A stretch of 64,000 nucleotides of DNA from Sphingomonas sp. AOB5 (GCF_029433115.1 NZ_JARNTV010000004.1:1-64000); one strand, 5' to 3'; positions 26,832 through 35,053 are shown, counted from the first letter of the stretch. Program-made: numbers and translations. Notes: generated from the sequence alone by a model not told the origin.

Positions 26832-26972
26832 TTTGGGAGTCCGTTTGGCGGATTTGGGGAGAGCGTTGGCCGGCGAAAGATCTGCTCGGACGGTGCTGAA
26901 AAAGGAGAGATACGCCCGGGGAGCCGGGGTATGTCCGCGAATTAGGTGGCGACCCGCGTCAAGTCAACCGGC

Positions 26973-27425
26973 TTAGAAGGGTTTCACGACAGCCAGAATG
27001 ACGATCAGGACGACTGCCAGCGCCGGCACTTCGCCGATCGCCCGCAACCGGCGCGACGCGACGCTGCCTTGCCCCGCCGCCAGCTTCTTCGAATAGCCGA
27101 CCGCCCAGCCCTGATAGCCCGAGAGCAGGAATACGATGAACAGCTTGGCATGGAGCCAGCCAAGCCCCGGCTGCCCATCGAACAGCCCGGCATTGAGCGC
27201 CAGCACGATGCCGAGCAACCAGACGATTCCGATCGACGGTGTCAGGATCATCCGGCGAAGCAGCGCCTCGCGATGGACCCATTTATCGGCCTCGGGCGTA
27301 CCGAGCGATTCCTGATGATGGACGAGGTAGCGGGGAAACAGGAACAGGCCTGCCATCCAGAAGATCACGAAGATGATATGGGCGGCCTTCACCCACAGAT
27401 AGGCGAGGCCGAGAAACCCCGTCAT
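26973..27425 (-). CDS. hemJ: HemJ-type protoporphyrinogen IX oxidase (CopD-like membrane protein)
   Basis: 150-residue inner-membrane protein with four spans. Conserved HemJ features are AYLWVKAAHIIFVIFWMAGL and FPRYLVHHQES in the first span and loop, MILTPSIGIVWLLGI and GWLHAKLFIVFLLSGYQGW. Its 3' overlap with hemE and the absence of hemG/hemY nearby support a role in the penultimate heme step. It overlaps hemE by 4 bases. Confidence 0.9.
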   Translation of the reverse strand: MTGFLGLAYLWVKAAHIIFVIFWMAGLFLFPRYLVHHQESLGTPEADKWVHREALLRRMILTPSIGIVWLLGIVLALNAGLFDGQPGLGWLHAKLFIVFLLSGYQGWAVGYSKKLAAGQGSVASRRLRAIGEVPALAVVLIVILAVVKPF

Positions 27426-28462
27426 TTCGCGCCCCTCAGCTGCGCCAGCAACGCCTCGACATGAGCGATCGGCGTATCCTGCTGGATGCCATGGCCGAGA
27501 TTGAAGATATGGGGACGGTCGGCGAACGCGGCAAGGATGCGCGTAACCGCAGTCGAAAGCGTCTCACCGCCGGCGATCAGCGCCAGCGGATCGAGATTGC
27601 CCTGCACCGGCAGGTCCTTGGGCAGCACGCTGTCGGCCCAGACGGGATCGACGCTTTCGTCCAGACCGACCGCGTCGACCCTGGTTTCACGCGCATAGGC
27701 CGCGATCTTGCCCCCTGCACCCTTGGGGAATCCGATGATCGGCACGCCGGGCGCCCGCGCGCGCAGGCCCGAGACGATCCGTGCAGTCGGCGCGATCACC
27801 CATTGTTCGAACTGGGCCGGGCTGAGGCTGCCCGACCAGCTGTCGAACAGCTGCACCGCTTCGACGCCCGCTTCGATCTGCCCGAGAAGATACTCGACCG
27901 TCACATCGGCGATGCGGGTGACCAGCTCGCTCATCATGCCCGGATCGCTATAGGCCAGCCGCCGCGCCTCGGCCTGCTCGCGGCTGCCCTGCCCTGCGAT
28001 CATATAGGTCGCGACCGTCCATGGGCTGCCTGCAAAGCCGAGAAAGGTCGTCGATGCCGGGAGTGCCGCCGCGACACGCTTCACCGTCTCGTAGATCGGC
28101 TTGAGCGGTTCGGGCGACGGCACGAGTGCGTCGAGGACAGCGCGGTTCTCGATCTTCGGCGCCAGTCGCGGCCCTTCGCCGGTTTCGAACCACAGATCCT
28201 GGCCCAGCGCCATCGGCACGATCAGGATGTCAGAGAACAGGATCGCCCCGTCCATGCCAAAGCGCCGGATCGGCTGAAGGGTGATCTCCGCTGCAGCATC
28301 GGGATCCATCGCCAGTGCGAGGAATCCGCCCTTCTCCGCCCTTAGCGCACGATATTCCGGCAGATATCGCCCCGCCTGACGCATGAGCCAGACCGGAGGG
28401 ACAGGCTGCCGGTTGCCTTTCAGCGTTGCGAGCAGCGGCTTGACGGTGTCGGAGCGAGTCAG
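27422..28462 (-). CDS. hemE: uroporphyrinogen decarboxylase, with unusual start
   Basis: Removes four carboxyl groups from uroporphyrinogen III. The body is clear: MRQAGRYLPEYRALR with catalytic arginines, MDGAILFSDILIVPMALGQD, FLGFAGSPWTVATYMIAGQG, GVEAVQLFDSWSGSL and FNLGHGIQQDTP. The family needs about 25 residues before MRQAGRYL and the frame supplies them (VKPLLATLKG then PPVWLM), but from the upstream stop at 28475 to the ATG at 28384 there is no ATG, GTG or TTG. A CTG at 28462 lies 9 bases after AGGGA and gives 346 residues, the family size; I place the start there. Otherwise a truncated start at 28384 or a sequence error must be assumed. Next to the presumed origin, as in Caulobacter. 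Confidence 0.88.
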   Translation of the reverse strand: MTRSDTVKPLLATLKGNRQPVPPVWLMRQAGRYLPEYRALRAEKGGFLALAMDPDAAAEITLQPIRRFGMDGAILFSDILIVPMALGQDLWFETGEGPRLAPKIENRAVLDALVPSPEPLKPIYETVKRVAAALPASTTFLGFAGSPWTVATYMIAGQGSREQAEARRLAYSDPGMMSELVTRIADVTVEYLLGQIEAGVEAVQLFDSWSGSLSPAQFEQWVIAPTARIVSGLRARAPGVPIIGFPKGAGGKIAAYARETRVDAVGLDESVDPVWADSVLPKDLPVQGNLDPLALIAGGETLSTAVTRILAAFADRPHIFNLGHGIQQDTPIAHVEALLAQLRGAK

Positions 28463-28618
28463 CGGACGGGTTCCCTAATACTATAAGAAAGAGAATCTAG
28501 AGATTGTTGGAGTCTGTTGGCGCGTGGATGCCGGGGCTTATGCGTTGATCCGGATTCTGCCAACAGCTTGACTCATCCGGCCCCACGGAGACTCTCGGAT
28601 TCGAGTCTGTCATCCCCG

Positions 28619-28639
28619 ATTTCCACAGACTGTGGACCG
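28619..28639. promoter_or_regulatory. inverted pair of DnaA-box-like cores
   Basis: ATTTCCACA and the oppositely oriented TGTGGACCG share TCCACA cores and face each other across three bases. A third core, TGTGGATGT, lies at 28663-28671. Confidence 0.55.
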
Positions 28640-28743
28640 GAACGGGGGGCTGGGGACGGGGTTGTGGATGTTCCGCACCTGACTCCCCCGGTTTTGCGGC
28701 GCTTGGCCCGTGCCCGGTGTTGCGCTAGCGCCTGTCCTATATG

Positions 28744-28752
28744 TTTTCCACA
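28744..28752 (+). promoter_or_regulatory. consensus DnaA box
   Basis: TTTTCCACA matches the TTWTNCACA consensus at every position. It lies 15 bases upstream of the ppsR start codon, at the right edge of the presumed origin. Confidence 0.65.
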
Positions 28753-28766
28753 GAGTCATCCCGCTG

Positions 28767-29588
28767 ATGCGGCTGCATCTCCATCTCCTCTCCGACTCCA
28801 CCGGCGAGACGCTGGAGAATATCGCCAAGGCGGCGCTTGCCCAATATGACGATGTCGAGACGCTGCGTCACTTCTGGCCGATGGTCCGCAGCGAAGCGCA
28901 TCTCGAGCGGATCCTGCGCGAGATCGCCCAGAATCCGGGGCTGGTGCTGTTCACTTTGGTGAATCAGGAGACACGCCGCACGCTGGAAAGCCGCTGCCGC
29001 GCAATGGGCCTGCCCGCGATCGCGCCGCTCGATCCGGTCAACCATGCGCTGTCGCAGCTGCTGGGGCAGGAAGCCAAGGCGCGACCGGGGCGGCAGCACA
29101 CGCTCGATGCCGCCTATTTCGCGCGCGTCGATGCGATCCAGTGGACCATCGCCCATGACGACGGCATCGCCGCCGAGGAATGGGAGGAGGCCGATATCGT
29201 GCTGGCGGGCGTCTCGCGATCGTCGAAGACGCCGACCAGCATCTATCTGGCCAATCGCGGCTACAAGACCGCCAACATCCCGATCGTGGTCGAATCGCCG
29301 CCGCCGCCCGAGCTGTATAACCTGAAGCACCCGCTGGTCGTGGGGCTGACCACCAGCGCCGACCGGCTGGTTGCGATCCGCCGCAACCGGTTGCTGGCGC
29401 TGAACCAGCAGCCCGAGACCGCCTATGTCGATCAGGATTCGGTCAGCCGCGAGATCGCCTATGCCCGGCGCATGTTCGCCGACAATGGCTGGCCGGTGAT
29501 CGACGTCACCCGCCGCTCGATCGAGGAGACCGCCGCGGCGATCATCCAGCTGTGCAATGAACGGACGCTGGCGCAGGCCGACGAATGA
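28767..29588 (+). CDS. ppsR: PpsR/DUF299 pyruvate,water dikinase regulatory protein
   Basis: Bifunctional kinase/phosphorylase that switches PEP synthetase or pyruvate phosphate dikinase off and on; cytoplasmic. 273 residues: LHLLSDSTGETLENIAKAAL at the N-terminus, LDPVNHALSQLLGQEA, and the P-loop-like ADIVLAGVSRSSKTPTSIYL with NRGYKTANIPIV after it. The homologue RP001 flanks the origin in Rickettsia and Caulobacter, so its position next to hemE is itself evidence for oriC. The ATG at 28767 was chosen because conserved sequence begins at MRLHLHLLSDS. It overlaps maf by 4 bases. Confidence 0.92.
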   Translation: MRLHLHLLSDSTGETLENIAKAALAQYDDVETLRHFWPMVRSEAHLERILREIAQNPGLVLFTLVNQETRRTLESRCRAMGLPAIAPLDPVNHALSQLLGQEAKARPGRQHTLDAAYFARVDAIQWTIAHDDGIAAEEWEEADIVLAGVSRSSKTPTSIYLANRGYKTANIPIVVESPPPPELYNLKHPLVVGLTTSADRLVAIRRNRLLALNQQPETAYVDQDSVSREIAYARRMFADNGWPVIDVTRRSIEETAAAIIQLCNERTLAQADE

Positions 29589-30181
29589 AGCTGGTCCTCG
29601 CCTCGCAAAGTGCCTCGCGCCGGGCCATGCTCGATGCTGCCGGCGTGCCCTATGAAGCGGTGTCGCCGCAGGTCGACGAGGATTCGGCCAAGGCGGCGCT
29701 GAAGGCGGAGGGCATTGCGCCGCGCGACCTTGCCGACGCGCTGGCCGAGCTGAAGGCGCTGAAACTCTCTCAGCTCGATCCGACTGCCCTGGTGCTGGGC
29801 GGCGACTCGCTGGTGGCGCTGGCCGATGGCAGCCTGCTCGACAAGCCGGTGAGCCGGGAGAATGCCGCCGAGCATTTGCGCCGCATGTCGGGCACCAATG
29901 TCGATCTGTTCAGCGCCGCGGTGATCGCCGAAGGCGGCCGGCCGGTGTGGCGCCATGTCGAGCGCGCGCGGCTGGTGGTGCGGCCGTTGTCGGACGCGTT
30001 CATCGAGGAATATCTCGACAAGGAATGGCCGGCGATCTCCTATTGCGTCGGCTGTTTCCGGATCGAGGGACCGGGCGTCCAGCTGTTCGCCCAGACCACC
30101 GGCAGCCATTTCACCATCCTCGGCATGCCATTGCTGCCGATCCTCGATTATCTGCGCGTTCGCGGGGTCATGACGTCATGA
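29585..30181 (+). CDS. maf: Maf-type nucleoside triphosphate pyrophosphatase
   Basis: Removes pyrophosphate from non-canonical or pyrimidine nucleotides. 198 residues: LVLASQSASRRAMLDAAGVP at the N-terminus, ALVLGGDSLVALADGSLLDK with the catalytic Asp, and VSRENAAEHLRRMSGTNVDL for the substrate loop; ISYCVGCFRIEGPGVQLFAQ lies further on. The ATG overlaps the ppsR stop. Standard member of the origin-proximal ppsR-maf-aroE-coaE-dnaQ run. Confidence 0.92.
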   Translation: MKLVLASQSASRRAMLDAAGVPYEAVSPQVDEDSAKAALKAEGIAPRDLADALAELKALKLSQLDPTALVLGGDSLVALADGSLLDKPVSRENAAEHLRRMSGTNVDLFSAAVIAEGGRPVWRHVERARLVVRPLSDAFIEEYLDKEWPAISYCVGCFRIEGPGVQLFAQTTGSHFTILGMPLLPILDYLRVRGVMTS

Positions 30182-30987
30182 AGCCTTATGCCGAAGTCAT
30201 CGGCGATCCGATAAGTCATTCGAAAAGCCCGGCGATTCACGGATTCTGGCTCGATGCGCTGGATATCGATGCCGAATATCGCGCAACGCATGTGACCCCG
30301 GATGGCCTCGCCGCCTATCTCGACTCGCGCCGTGCCGATCCCGCCTGGCGCGGCTGCAACATCACGATTCCGCACAAGCAGGCGGCGCTCGATCTGGTCG
30401 AGGATCGCGGCGGCGTGCGCGAGACGATCGGCGCAGTGAACACGGTGATCCGCGCCGACGATGGTGCGCTGATCGGTACCAACACCGATGCCGGCGGCTT
30501 CTATGCCCCGATCGCGGGACTCGATCTCGAGGGGAAGCACGCCGTGGTGATCGGCGCCGGCGGCGCGGCGCGGGCGATCCTGTTCGCGCTTTCGAAGATC
30601 GGCATCGGCCGGGTGACGATCCAGAACCGCAACGTGCTGAAGGCCGCGGCCCTGCTGTCGAGCTTCGGCATCAAGGGTGATGCGGTGCCGCTCGGTACCA
30701 AGCTGCCCGTGGCCAGCCTGCTGGTGAACAGCAGCGCGCTCGGCATGGCCGGCCAGCCGGTGCTCGACCTCGATCTGTCGCCGCTGCCTCAAGATGCGGT
30801 GGTCTATGACATCGTCTATGCCCCGCTCGAAACCGCTCTGCTCGCCCAGGCGCATGCGCGCGAGCTGGATACGGTGGACGGTCTCGACATGCTGATCGGT
30901 CAGGCCGCGCTCGCCTTCGAGCTGTTCTTCGACGCCGAGCCGCCGCGCGACCGCGACGACGAACTGCGCGAGATCCTCACCGCATGA
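30178..30987 (+). CDS. aroE: shikimate dehydrogenase
   Basis: NADPH-dependent reduction of 3-dehydroshikimate in aromatic amino acid synthesis. 269 residues: YAEVIGDPISHSKSPAIHGF (substrate serines), GCNITIPHKQAALDLV with the catalytic lysine, IGTNTDAGGFY with the catalytic Asp, and the dinucleotide loop AVVIGAGGAARAILFAL. It overlaps maf and coaE by 4 bases each. Confidence 0.95.
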   Translation: MKPYAEVIGDPISHSKSPAIHGFWLDALDIDAEYRATHVTPDGLAAYLDSRRADPAWRGCNITIPHKQAALDLVEDRGGVRETIGAVNTVIRADDGALIGTNTDAGGFYAPIAGLDLEGKHAVVIGAGGAARAILFALSKIGIGRVTIQNRNVLKAAALLSSFGIKGDAVPLGTKLPVASLLVNSSALGMAGQPVLDLDLSPLPQDAVVYDIVYAPLETALLAQAHARELDTVDGLDMLIGQAALAFELFFDAEPPRDRDDELREILTA

Positions 30988-31577
30988 TCGTTTTGGGCCT
31001 CACCGGGTCCATCGGCATGGGCAAGTCGACGGTCGCGGCGATGTTCGCCGACGAAGATGTTCCGGTGTTCGACGCCGATGCCGAGGTCCACAAGCTGCAG
31101 GGCCCCGGCGGACGGATCGTTGCCGAAATCGAGGCCGAATTTCCCGATACCACCAGCGAACTGGGTGTGAACCGCACCCTGCTGGGCGAAGCGGTGTTCG
31201 GTAATACCCAAGCATTCAAGCGACTCGAATCGATCGTCCATCCGGCCGTGGCGCATGAGCGCAACCTGTTCCTCGAGCGCAACCGGCACCTGCCGCTGGT
31301 GGTGCTCGACGTACCGTTGCTGTTCGAAGCGGGCGGCTGGCGCCAGGTGGACAAGATTGCAGTGGTCTCCGCGCCAGCCGAAGTGCAGCGCGAACGGGTG
31401 CTTGCCCGGCCGGGCATGACCGTCGAACGCTTCGAGTCGATTCTCGCCAAGCAACTTCCCGACGCCGAAAAGCGCGCGCGGGCCGATTTCGTGATCCCCA
31501 CCGGCGGCTCGCTACAGGAGACGAGGGACAGCGTTCGCGCGGTCATCGCTTGCCTAGCGGGTCGCACAGGAGGATAA
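30984..31577 (+). CDS. coaE: dephospho-CoA kinase
   Basis: Last step of coenzyme A synthesis. 197 residues: VLGLTGSIGMGKSTVAAMF is the Walker A loop, DVPVFDADAEVHKLQGPGG the substrate region and VVLDVPLLFEAGGWRQVDKI the Walker B/lid block; LARPGMTVERFESILAKQLP follows. The ATG overlaps the aroE stop; the dnaQ start follows after 9 bases. Confidence 0.95.
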   Translation: MIVLGLTGSIGMGKSTVAAMFADEDVPVFDADAEVHKLQGPGGRIVAEIEAEFPDTTSELGVNRTLLGEAVFGNTQAFKRLESIVHPAVAHERNLFLERNRHLPLVVLDVPLLFEAGGWRQVDKIAVVSAPAEVQRERVLARPGMTVERFESILAKQLPDAEKRARADFVIPTGGSLQETRDSVRAVIACLAGRTGG

Positions 31578-31586
31578 GCGACTCAC

Positions 31587-32279
31587 ATGCGCGAGATTGT
31601 TTTCGACACCGAAACGACGGGGCTCAGTTTCTCCGGCGGGGATCGTCTAGTCGAAATCGGCTGTGTCGAGTTGGTCAACAAGGTGATGACCGGCCGCCAT
31701 TTCCACGCTTACCTCAATCCCGAACGGGCGATGCCGGTCGAGGCGTTTCGCGTCCATGGGCTGAGCGAAGTTTTCCTGTCGGACAAGCCGTTGTTCCATG
31801 AGCGGGTCGAGGATCTGATCGAGTTCATCGGCGACAGCCCGATGATCGCGCACAATGCCAATTTCGACTTCGGCTTCATCAATGGCGAGCTGACCCGGTG
31901 CGGCCGGCCGATCGTGTCGCTCGACCGGATGGTCGATACGCTGGTGATCGCGCGGCAGCGGCATCCCGGCGCGAAACATACGCTCGATGCACTTTGCAGC
32001 CGATATGGAATCGATTTGTCGGCGCGTACGCTGCATGGCGCATTGCTCGACGCGCAGTTGCTGGCGCAGGTCTATGTCGAGCTGACCGGCGGCCGCCAGA
32101 TCGCCATGGGGCTTGCGGTGGACGCCCCGTCAGCGCGCGAGAGCGTGGTGGAGGTCGCCACAAGGGATCATGTGCGCCCGGCGCGGCATTTTGCGCCGTC
32201 GGCGGAGGAACTTGAGAGGCACGCAGCCTTTCTAAAGAAGTTGGAGGAGCCGATCTGGGGCCAGGCCGCGTCCGGTTGA
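31587..32279 (+). CDS. dnaQ: DNA polymerase III epsilon subunit (3'-5' proofreading exonuclease)
   Basis: Proofreading subunit of the replicase. 230 residues with ExoI REIVFDTETTGLSF (two metal-binding acidic residues), ExoII MIAHNANFDFGFINGEL and ExoIII HTLDALCSRYGIDLSARTLH then GALLDAQLLAQVYVELTGG. The C-terminal tail (about 190-230) would bind the alpha subunit. Last gene of the ppsR operon and close to the origin, so it gains early replication dosage. Confidence 0.95.
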   Translation: MREIVFDTETTGLSFSGGDRLVEIGCVELVNKVMTGRHFHAYLNPERAMPVEAFRVHGLSEVFLSDKPLFHERVEDLIEFIGDSPMIAHNANFDFGFINGELTRCGRPIVSLDRMVDTLVIARQRHPGAKHTLDALCSRYGIDLSARTLHGALLDAQLLAQVYVELTGGRQIAMGLAVDAPSARESVVEVATRDHVRPARHFAPSAEELERHAAFLKKLEEPIWGQAASG

Positions 32280-32336
32280 CGCTAGGCAGGCCCGTCCCTA
32301 GGTCCACGCCCTCGTTTAGTGCGGAGGTACAAGTCC

Positions 32337-32927
32337 ATGGAAATCCGAGTTTCGGGCCATCAGGTCGACACCGGAGAAGCCCTCAAGCAGCTGGTCACCG
32401 ATCGGCTTCAGGGCATCGCGAACAAATATTTCGCGCGCGCAATCTCCGCTCACGTCACCTTCGGCAAGGGACCGCACGACAACGGCTTCACCTGCGACAT
32501 CGTGGCTCATGTGATGCAGGGCCTTGTCCTCAAATCCTCGAATTCGGGCATGGAAGCCAATGGCGCCTTCGATGGCGCGGCCGACAAGGTCGAGAAGCAG
32601 CTGCGCCGCTATGTGCGCCGGCTGAAGGATCGCAACAATGGCGCCGCGATCGCCGCCCAGGAGAACGGCGCCTATGACAGCTATGACAATGCCGGTTACA
32701 CGCTGTTCGCCGAGCCGGTGGAAGAGGAAGTCGCCGACGCGCCGCTGATCATCGCCGAAACGCGGGTCGACGTACCCGATGCCACGGTTTCGGACGCGGT
32801 GATGATGCTCGATCTGCGCAACACCGCGGCGCTCCTGTTCCGCAACAGCGGCACCGGCGCGTTCAACATGGTCTATCGCCGCGGCGACGGAACGATCGGC
32901 TGGGTGGAACCAAATCGGGCCGCCTGA
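32337..32927 (+). CDS. hpf: ribosome hibernation promoting factor, long form
   Basis: Binds the 30S decoding centre and drives 100S dimer formation during slow growth. 196 residues: an N-terminal HPF/YfiA domain (MEIRVSGHQVDTGEALKQLV to KVEKQLRRYVRRLKDRNNG), a variable linker, then the C-terminal dimerisation domain (DAVMMLDLRNTAALLFRNSG, MVYRRGDGTIGWVEPNR). The ATG at 32337 follows GGAGG; a GTG further up would contain that ribosome binding site. It precedes ptsN, as in many proteobacteria, but rpoN is not present here. Confidence 0.92.
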   Translation: MEIRVSGHQVDTGEALKQLVTDRLQGIANKYFARAISAHVTFGKGPHDNGFTCDIVAHVMQGLVLKSSNSGMEANGAFDGAADKVEKQLRRYVRRLKDRNNGAAIAAQENGAYDSYDNAGYTLFAEPVEEEVADAPLIIAETRVDVPDATVSDAVMMLDLRNTAALLFRNSGTGAFNMVYRRGDGTIGWVEPNRAA

Positions 32928-32979
32928 ATTTCAGGCGGTTCAACCATGGCGGCCGGGGGGACGCCGATCCGGATGTTTC

Positions 32980-33447
32980 ATGACTGATCTCAGCGACCTG
33001 CTCACGCCGGAGGCCGTGGCCTCCGCGCTTCCTGTTGCGAACAAGAAGAATCTGTTCCTGCAACTGGGCGCGGTGGCCGCGCGTGCCTATGAACTCGACG
33101 CCAAGCTGGTGAGCGAGCGGCTGGCCGCGCGCGAAAAGCTGGGATCGACCGGATTCGGCGGCGGCATCGCCATTCCCCATGCCAAGATCGAGGGGCTGAA
33201 GCAGGTGATCGCGATCGTCGCGCGCCTGCCCCAGCCGATCGATTTCGCCGCGGTGGACGAGCTGCCGGTCGATCTGGTGTTCGCCCTGCTGTCGCCGGTC
33301 GATGCCGGGGCCGAGCATCTCAAGGCGCTGGCGCGAGTCTCGCGGCGGCTGCGCGACCGCAATTTTGCGGCGAAGCTGCGCGGCGCAGGTTCGCCCGATG
33401 CGCTCTATGCGCTGCTGACCGGCGTGGAAGCGCGTGACGCTGCCTGA
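32980..33447 (+). CDS. ptsN: PTS nitrogen-regulatory EIIA protein
   Basis: Phosphocarrier of the regulatory nitrogen PTS, tuning potassium transport and stress responses by phosphorylation state. 155 residues, one PTS EIIA-2 domain: DLLTPEAVASALPVANKKNL, the phospho-histidine in GIAIPHAKIEGLKQVIAIVA and LVFALLSPVDAGAEHLKAL. It lies 52 bases after hpf. Its stop overlaps the thioesterase start by 14 bases. Confidence 0.93.
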   Translation: MTDLSDLLTPEAVASALPVANKKNLFLQLGAVAARAYELDAKLVSERLAAREKLGSTGFGGGIAIPHAKIEGLKQVIAIVARLPQPIDFAAVDELPVDLVFALLSPVDAGAEHLKALARVSRRLRDRNFAAKLRGAGSPDALYALLTGVEARDAA

Positions 33448-33904
33448 AGTCGAGGCCTCGGGAGAGGCAGCCCATTTCCGCGCGCTGGAATCGCTCTATG
33501 CGGCCGCGCCGATCAACCGGCTGTTCGAATCCACACTCGAGATTCCGGCGCCGGGCGTGGCGCGGATCCATTTCACCATCGACGATCGTTACTATCACGC
33601 GGCCGGCGCGGCGCATGGGACGAGCTATTTCAAGATGCTCGACGATGCCGCCTTCTATGCGGCGAACAGCCTGGTCACCGATCGTTTCCTGCTGACCACC
33701 GCATTCAACCTGTTGCTGACCAAGCCGCTCAAGCAGGGTCCGGTGATCGCCGAGGGGCGCTGGGTCAGCGGCCAGCGCCGCGTGTTCGTCGCCGAAGCGC
33801 GGTTGATCGACGCGACCGGCGAGGAAGCTGCGCGCGGCACCGGCACCTTCATGCGGTCGCGCATCCCGCTGGCGGGCCTGCCCGGCTATCGGCCCGGAGA
33901 ATGA
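33434..33904 (+). CDS. hotdog-fold thioesterase (PaaI-like)
   Basis: 156 residues of the 4HBT/PaaI hotdog family, which cleaves acyl-CoA thioesters in the cytoplasm. The block AGAAHGTSYFKMLDDAAFYA (19-helix with catalytic acidic residue) is followed by TTAFNLLLTKPLKQGPVIAE and VFVAEARLIDATGEEAARG. The start is a GTG inside ptsN, giving a 14-base overlap; no other start fits. The substrate is unknown. Confidence 0.85.
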   Translation: MTLPEVEASGEAAHFRALESLYAAAPINRLFESTLEIPAPGVARIHFTIDDRYYHAAGAAHGTSYFKMLDDAAFYAANSLVTDRFLLTTAFNLLLTKPLKQGPVIAEGRWVSGQRRVFVAEARLIDATGEEAARGTGTFMRSRIPLAGLPGYRPGE

Positions 33905-34242
33905 CCGCGCGCGTTACCAGCGCGGTGATGGTCAGCGCGCTGGTTCGCCGTGTGAATCAGGAAGGCGGATCGGCGATGGTTCTCGCAAAAGGGGATGCGA
34001 CTGCGGGCGGCATATTGCTGCTAACCTACGAAAAAGGCAGCAATCCTCGCTTTTTCGAACGCGGTCTGGGACCCACGGGCGAGGCATCGCTGATCGCCTC
34101 CGGCCCTGCTGAACTGGCCGATGAGTCCGCGGTTTCCGACTATTGGCAACGGCGCCGGAATCGCGATTCAGACCTGTGGGTGGTTGAACTGGATATCGCA
34201 CAGGCAGAACGGTTCATCGCCGAAACGATGGGTTTTCATTGA
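33901..34242 (+). CDS. DUF1491 protein
   Basis: 113 residues. The DUF1491 pattern is visible: VMVSALVRRVNQEGGSAMVL near the start, GDATAGGILLLTYEKGSNPR, then DYWQRRRNRDSDLWVVELDI with the terminal RFIAETMGF. The family is small, alphaproteobacterial and of unknown function. Its ATG overlaps the thioesterase stop (ATGA), suggesting coordinated translation with ptsN and the thioesterase. Confidence 0.85.
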   Translation: MTARVTSAVMVSALVRRVNQEGGSAMVLAKGDATAGGILLLTYEKGSNPRFFERGLGPTGEASLIASGPAELADESAVSDYWQRRRNRDSDLWVVELDIAQAERFIAETMGFH

Positions 34243-34399
34243 CTTTTAACCGTGCGACCGCGATTGGCCGCGCACGATAAACAGCGTTGTGCCGGTCGGG
34301 GTGTGAAGTCGAACGGTTACGCAGTCGGGGGGAAGCCCGGCGGCCCGTAAGTGCAAAAGGGGGCCGTGCCGCGCACCAACCGCATAATAGTTATTGATA

Positions 34400-35053
34400 A
34401 TGAAGTTCTTGCCACGCGCCGCGGTTCTCGCGGCTGTGACTCTTTGCGTTGGTGCGATGGCCAACGCCAACACGCTCGAAATGAGCGACGTGCTTCCGAT
34501 CATGGAAGCTCAGGACGTCAACTCGCAGGAACACCATGTTGTTCCGATGCCGCCGGCTCCGGCGGTGGCGCTTGCCCAGACCGGCAAGAAGCCCGGCGAG
34601 ATCGTGCAGCCGATCCCGGCAGCCGAGTCCGAGACCGCAGAATTCACCAGCCTTTCCGCCGCTGTCGCCGCGCAGGACCATCCCGAGGATGCGGACCGCG
34701 AGCTGCACTGCCTGGCCGTGGGCGTCTATTACGAAGCCAAGGGTGAGCCGCTGGCCGGCCAGCTCGCGGTTGCCGAAGTCATTCTGAACCGCGCCGAATC
34801 CGGCCGCTTCGCCCGCTCGGTGTGCGGCGTGCTGACCCAGCGCGGCCAGTTCTCGTTCGTTCGCGGCGGCGTGATCCCCACCCCGCCCGAGAATGCGCAG
34901 TGGCGCCGGGCGATGGCAGTGGCGCAGGTCGCACAGAAGGATCTGTGGGACAGCCCCGTCGACGACGCGCTGTATTTCCACGCACGCTATGTGTCGCCGG
35001 GCTGGAAGCGCCCGCGCGTCGGCATCGTCGGCAATCACGTCTTTTATCGGTGA
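34400..35053 (+). CDS. exported cell-wall hydrolase (SleB/Hydrolase_2 family)
   Basis: 217 residues with a signal peptide (MKFLPRAAVLAAVTLCVGAM) and a proline/alanine-rich spacer. The C-terminal catalytic domain (about 110-217) has LHCLAVGVYYEAKGEPLAGQ with the catalytic Glu, LAVAEVILNRAESGRF, SVCGVLTQRGQFSFV and DDALYFHARYV. It presumably trims peptidoglycan in the periplasm. The ATG at 34400 is preceded by an in-frame TTG; no strong ribosome binding site is seen. No partner such as an M23 peptidase is adjacent. Confidence 0.88.
   Translation: MKFLPRAAVLAAVTLCVGAMANANTLEMSDVLPIMEAQDVNSQEHHVVPMPPAPAVALAQTGKKPGEIVQPIPAAESETAEFTSLSAAVAAQDHPEDADRELHCLAVGVYYEAKGEPLAGQLAVAEVILNRAESGRFARSVCGVLTQRGQFSFVRGGVIPTPPENAQWRRAMAVAQVAQKDLWDSPVDDALYFHARYVSPGWKRPRVGIVGNHVFYR

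Larger units (their letters stand above)
28463..28766. other. putative chromosomal replication origin (oriC)
   Basis: 304-base divergent gap between hemE and the ppsR/RP001-type gene, the exact site of the origin in Caulobacter crescentus and relatives. It contains a full-consensus DnaA box TTTTCCACA (28744-28752), ATTTCCACA (28619-28627) and two inverted TGTGGA cores (28631, 28663). The stretch next to hemE (cctaatactataagaaagag, about 28474-28493) is AT-rich and could unwind. Nine GANTC methylation sites lie within the gap, about eight times the chance expectation, plus one in the hemE 5' end. Gene orientation diverges here. No coding region is supported. Confidence 0.82.
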
